Positions 61,978 to 64,000 of a stretch of 64,000 nt of DNA are shown here, piece after piece; within the stretch, counting starts at the first letter, position 1; each line of letters starts with the position of its first letter. The DNA is taken from NCBI GenBank assembly GCA_024640085.1, contig JAHEFR010000001.1, positions 248,001 through 312,000 on the forward strand, in the 5' to 3' direction. The notes beneath the pieces were generated by a model. The model saw only the letters and a list, made by a program, of their open reading frames with translations. It was not told the DNA's origin and did not search any database. The DNA comes from Gammaproteobacteria bacterium. Its GTDB lineage: Bacteria; Pseudomonadota; Gammaproteobacteria; Steroidobacterales; XN24. The position numbers and the translations under genes are program-made.

Positions 61978-63078
61978 TCAGGCACTTTTCCTTTCCCGGA
62001 CACCGCTGGCCCACCAGATCCGGCACGCGCCCTCGTCGGACACCATGCAGGGCCCGACCGGGCTTCGCGGCGTGCAGGCCACGCCATAGATTCGACACTG
62101 ATCGGGGTAGATCTTGCCAAGGACCACCTGGGCGCAGTCGCATCCCTGCGGCATCAGGCCGACCCGCTTGCGGGATTCGTCCCGGTATCCCGGATACCGC
62201 AGCCGCGCGTCGCGACTTGCGTATCGCGCCTGCAGGCCAAAGCCGGAGTCCGGGATGACGCCGATACCCCGCCAGGTCGCATCCTCTACGGTGAAAGCCT
62301 GCTCCATCTGCTTCCGGGCCACGGGGTTCCCGCCTGGTTGCACCACCGACGGATAGCAGTTGTCCAGGAACAGATTGCCGTCGATGAACTGCCGCAGCAC
62401 TGAGTAGGTCCCTGCCAGGAGGCTGTCGGCGGTGAATCCGGCGATGGCCGTGGGCAACCGGTGCTTGTCCACCACGAAGTCCCAGTCCTCCGGTCCCATG
62501 ACCGTGGACACGTGACCGGGCGCGATCAGCGCGTTGAAGCCGGCATCGCCGGACTCGAGCAGCATGGAGACCGCCGGCCAGGTGAGGCGTCCGGACAGCA
62601 GGAGATACAGATTCTCAGGCGCGCCCTCGCAGAGCATGGCTGCCACCGGCGCCATGGTCGTCTCGAAGCCTGCGGCGAAGAACACCACGTCCCGGTCGGG
62701 ATTGTCCCGCGCGATCCGGGTCGCTTCCGTTGGCGAGGCGATGGGCCGGATATCAGCGCCGGCAGCCTTGGCCTGTTCCAGGGAGCGGATCTCGCGTCTC
62801 GGCACATTGACCGGGACCCTGAGCATGTCCCCGAAGGTCACGAGGATGACGTTCTCTCCCATTGCCACATGGATGGCTTCGTAGACGTCTTCCTCCGGGC
62901 AGATGCAGACCGGGCAGCCGGGACCCGGGATCAGTTCGATGGCCGGGGGGAGAGCCCCGCGGATACCGGCGGCGCTGATGGATCGCTCGTGACCGCCACA
63001 GACATTCATGATCTTGACGTTCTCGGGCAGGTCGAGCCGTCGGATACGATCCAGCCAGTTTGTCGCCGACAGGGTCAC
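61978..63078 (-). CDS. hypD: Hydrogenase maturation protein HypD
   Basis: A 366-residue iron-sulfur scaffold on which, with HypC, the Fe(CN)2CO unit is built. Signatures: KIMNVCGGHERSISAAGIRG, LIPGPGCPVCICPEEDVYEA, FFAAGFETTMAPVAAM and GLMPQGCDCAQVVLGKIYPD. The CGGHE, GPGCPVC and C-terminal cysteines for the [4Fe-4S] cluster and disulfide are present. It starts at a GTG (63078) nine bases after hypB. The C-terminal extension (ACRIWWASGVRERKSA) is normal in length. A hypC is not next to it, although HypC binds HypD directly. Confidence 0.97.
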   Translation of the reverse strand: MTLSATNWLDRIRRLDLPENVKIMNVCGGHERSISAAGIRGALPPAIELIPGPGCPVCICPEEDVYEAIHVAMGENVILVTFGDMLRVPVNVPRREIRSLEQAKAAGADIRPIASPTEATRIARDNPDRDVVFFAAGFETTMAPVAAMLCEGAPENLYLLLSGRLTWPAVSMLLESGDAGFNALIAPGHVSTVMGPEDWDFVVDKHRLPTAIAGFTADSLLAGTYSVLRQFIDGNLFLDNCYPSVVQPGGNPVARKQMEQAFTVEDATWRGIGVIPDSGFGLQARYASRDARLRYPGYRDESRKRVGLMPQGCDCAQVVLGKIYPDQCRIYGVACTPRSPVGPCMVSDEGACRIWWASGVRERKSA

Positions 63079-63087
63079 ACTGATTCC

Positions 63088-63912
63088 TCAGGCCGCCGGG
63101 TGGGAATGTAGCCGGGTCCCGTCCGGCTGGATCGCTGGCCGGCGGGTCTCGCCCCCGGCCTGGCGCGTCCGCTGACCGTCTACCTCGGACGTAAGCCAGG
63201 TCAGCCATCCGTCGATGCCGGCGCCGTGTCGCGCGGACAGGGTCTGTACCGGCGCCTGTGAGGCCAGTTTTCGCAGGTGGCTCTCGGCGAGGGCCGGATC
63301 AAAATCTCCCAGCACCTCCAGCAGGTCGCTCTTTGTAAAGAGCACCAGGTCCGCGGCACGGAACATCACCGGGTACTTGGCGGGCTTGTCGTCGCCCTCG
63401 GTGCAGGACAGCAGGGTGACGTTTAGATGCTGACCGAGATCGAAACTGGCCGGACAGACGAGATTGCCGACGTTCTCGATAAACACCACGTCCAGCCCTT
63501 CGAGGGCCAGGTCGTGGAGGGCATCGTGGACCATATGGGCGTCCAGGTGACAGGCGTTGCCGGTAGCGATCTGGATGGCCGGCACACCCTTCGCGCGGAT
63601 GCGCTCGGCGTCGTTCTCCGTCTCCAGGTCGCCTTCGATGACGGCGATGGAGTACTTGCCTGCCAGGGCCTCGATGGTCGCTTCCAGCAATGCGGTCTTG
63701 CCGGCGCCCGGCGAGGACATGAGATTGACGGCGAGCACCCCGTGGACGTCAAAGTGCTCACGGTTGTGCGCCGCCTGGTGATCGTTTTCACTGAGCAGAC
63801 CCTGAAGGACGCTGACCGCCTCCCTGCCTGTCTCGGTCCTGGCAAGCTTGCCGTCGCCGGAGACCAGGTGCCGATTGCCCGGCGTCACGTTACATCCGCA
63901 GGTGTCACACAT
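63088..63912 (-). CDS. hypB: Hydrogenase nickel incorporation GTPase HypB
   Basis: A 274-residue cytosolic GTPase that inserts nickel with HypA. It starts MCDTCGCNVTPGNRH; the CxxCGC high-affinity nickel motif is at the N-terminus. The P-loop SSPGAGKTALLEATIEAL, the metal-site segment ATGNACHLDAHMVHDAL, the switch region FIENVGNLVCPASFDLGQHL and the KSDLLE nucleotide specificity motif are intact. A C-terminal tail of about 35 residues is rich in Arg, Gly and His (ending LHSHPAA). There is no His-rich N-terminal nickel store. It is the first complete gene of the operon in the window. Confidence 0.97.
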   Translation of the reverse strand: MCDTCGCNVTPGNRHLVSGDGKLARTETGREAVSVLQGLLSENDHQAAHNREHFDVHGVLAVNLMSSPGAGKTALLEATIEALAGKYSIAVIEGDLETENDAERIRAKGVPAIQIATGNACHLDAHMVHDALHDLALEGLDVVFIENVGNLVCPASFDLGQHLNVTLLSCTEGDDKPAKYPVMFRAADLVLFTKSDLLEVLGDFDPALAESHLRKLASQAPVQTLSARHGAGIDGWLTWLTSEVDGQRTRQAGGETRRPAIQPDGTRLHSHPAA

Positions 63913-63975
63913 GGGCCTTTCCCTCGTTGCTGAGCCGCCCGTCGCCGCCCCGGCCTGTGCCGGCAGGGCGGGCTG

Positions 63976-64000
63976 TCACTGATCCATCGCCTCCAGGACC
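63976..64000 (-). CDS. Probable C-terminal end of HypC
   Basis: One minus-strand frame entering from the right edge ends VLEAMDQ-stop at 63976, 63 bases before hypB. HypC proteins commonly end in a helix of this kind and hypC or hypA is the expected neighbour, since no hypC lies between hypB and hypD. Only seven residues are seen, so the call rests mainly on context. Confidence 0.3.

Overview
This is a GC-rich chromosomal window (roughly 60-65% GC by eye). The gene set points to a free-living Gram-negative gammaproteobacterium: PEP synthase with its DUF299 regulator, a DUF1249 (YqiB-type) protein, a TIGR04211-type SH3 protein, periplasmic Prc, a NupC-type transporter, many lipoproteins and several RND pumps. 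TolB-like/TPR signalling proteins, a SPINDLY-type O-GlcNAc transferase and a [NiFe]-hydrogenase maturation (hyp) cluster fit environmental lineages such as Woeseiaceae or Chromatiales-like bacteria. That assignment is inference. I see no rRNA or tRNA gene, insertion sequence, prophage or CRISPR array.

Layout. 0-3.3 kb: RND permease followed by the start of its membrane-fusion protein (MFP). 3.4-14.2 kb: housekeeping and unknown genes (lipoprotein beta-propeller, GFA protein, SH3 protein, ppsA/ppsR divergent pair, DUF1254/1214 protein, phosphoglucomutase, DUF1249, coiled-coil protein). 14.3-22.9 kb: a four-gene MFP-MFP-RND-RND operon with a candidate operator over its promoter. 23.1-25.2 kb: prc. 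25.3-30.7 kb: small membrane proteins, a DUF1232 protein, a TolB/TPR membrane protein and a TPR-less relative, and a basic 110-residue protein behind a CRP-like site. 30.3-35.5 kb: tetR plus a small membrane gene, divergent from an MFP-RND pair. 35.6-42.8 kb: AI-2E-type exporter, TauE/SafE exporter with a terminator-containing leader, glyoxalase I, second TolB/TPR protein, YihY, 2OG-Fe(II) oxygenase and zinc-ribbon protein. 42.8-49.6 kb: a small unknown gene behind a cyclic-di-GMP-I riboswitch, second DUF1232 protein, TPR/O-GlcNAc transferase, OPT transporter and second 2OG oxygenase. 49.8-58.5 kb: degenerate-AAA/FHA protein, two lipoproteins, CBS protein, EF-hand protein, EF-G-like GTPase, SAM hydrolase, DsbA/FrnE protein and NupC. 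58.6-64 kb: hypE, hypF, hypD, hypB and probably the last codons of hypC.

How the parts work together. Three separate RND systems imply heavy investment in export; one has clear local TetR-type control. The hyp operon supplies the Fe(CN)2CO and nickel chemistry for a [NiFe] hydrogenase that is not in the window. The signalling content (cyclic-di-GMP riboswitch, CRP-like promoter, FHA, EF-hand, CBS and TolB/TPR proteins) suggests broad sensory regulation. The best candidates for undescribed biology are the cyclic-di-GMP-switched 128-residue protein, the O-GlcNAc transferase with two paralogous 2OG oxygenases nearby, the FHA protein on a degenerate AAA scaffold, and the conditional-terminator leader of the TauE gene.
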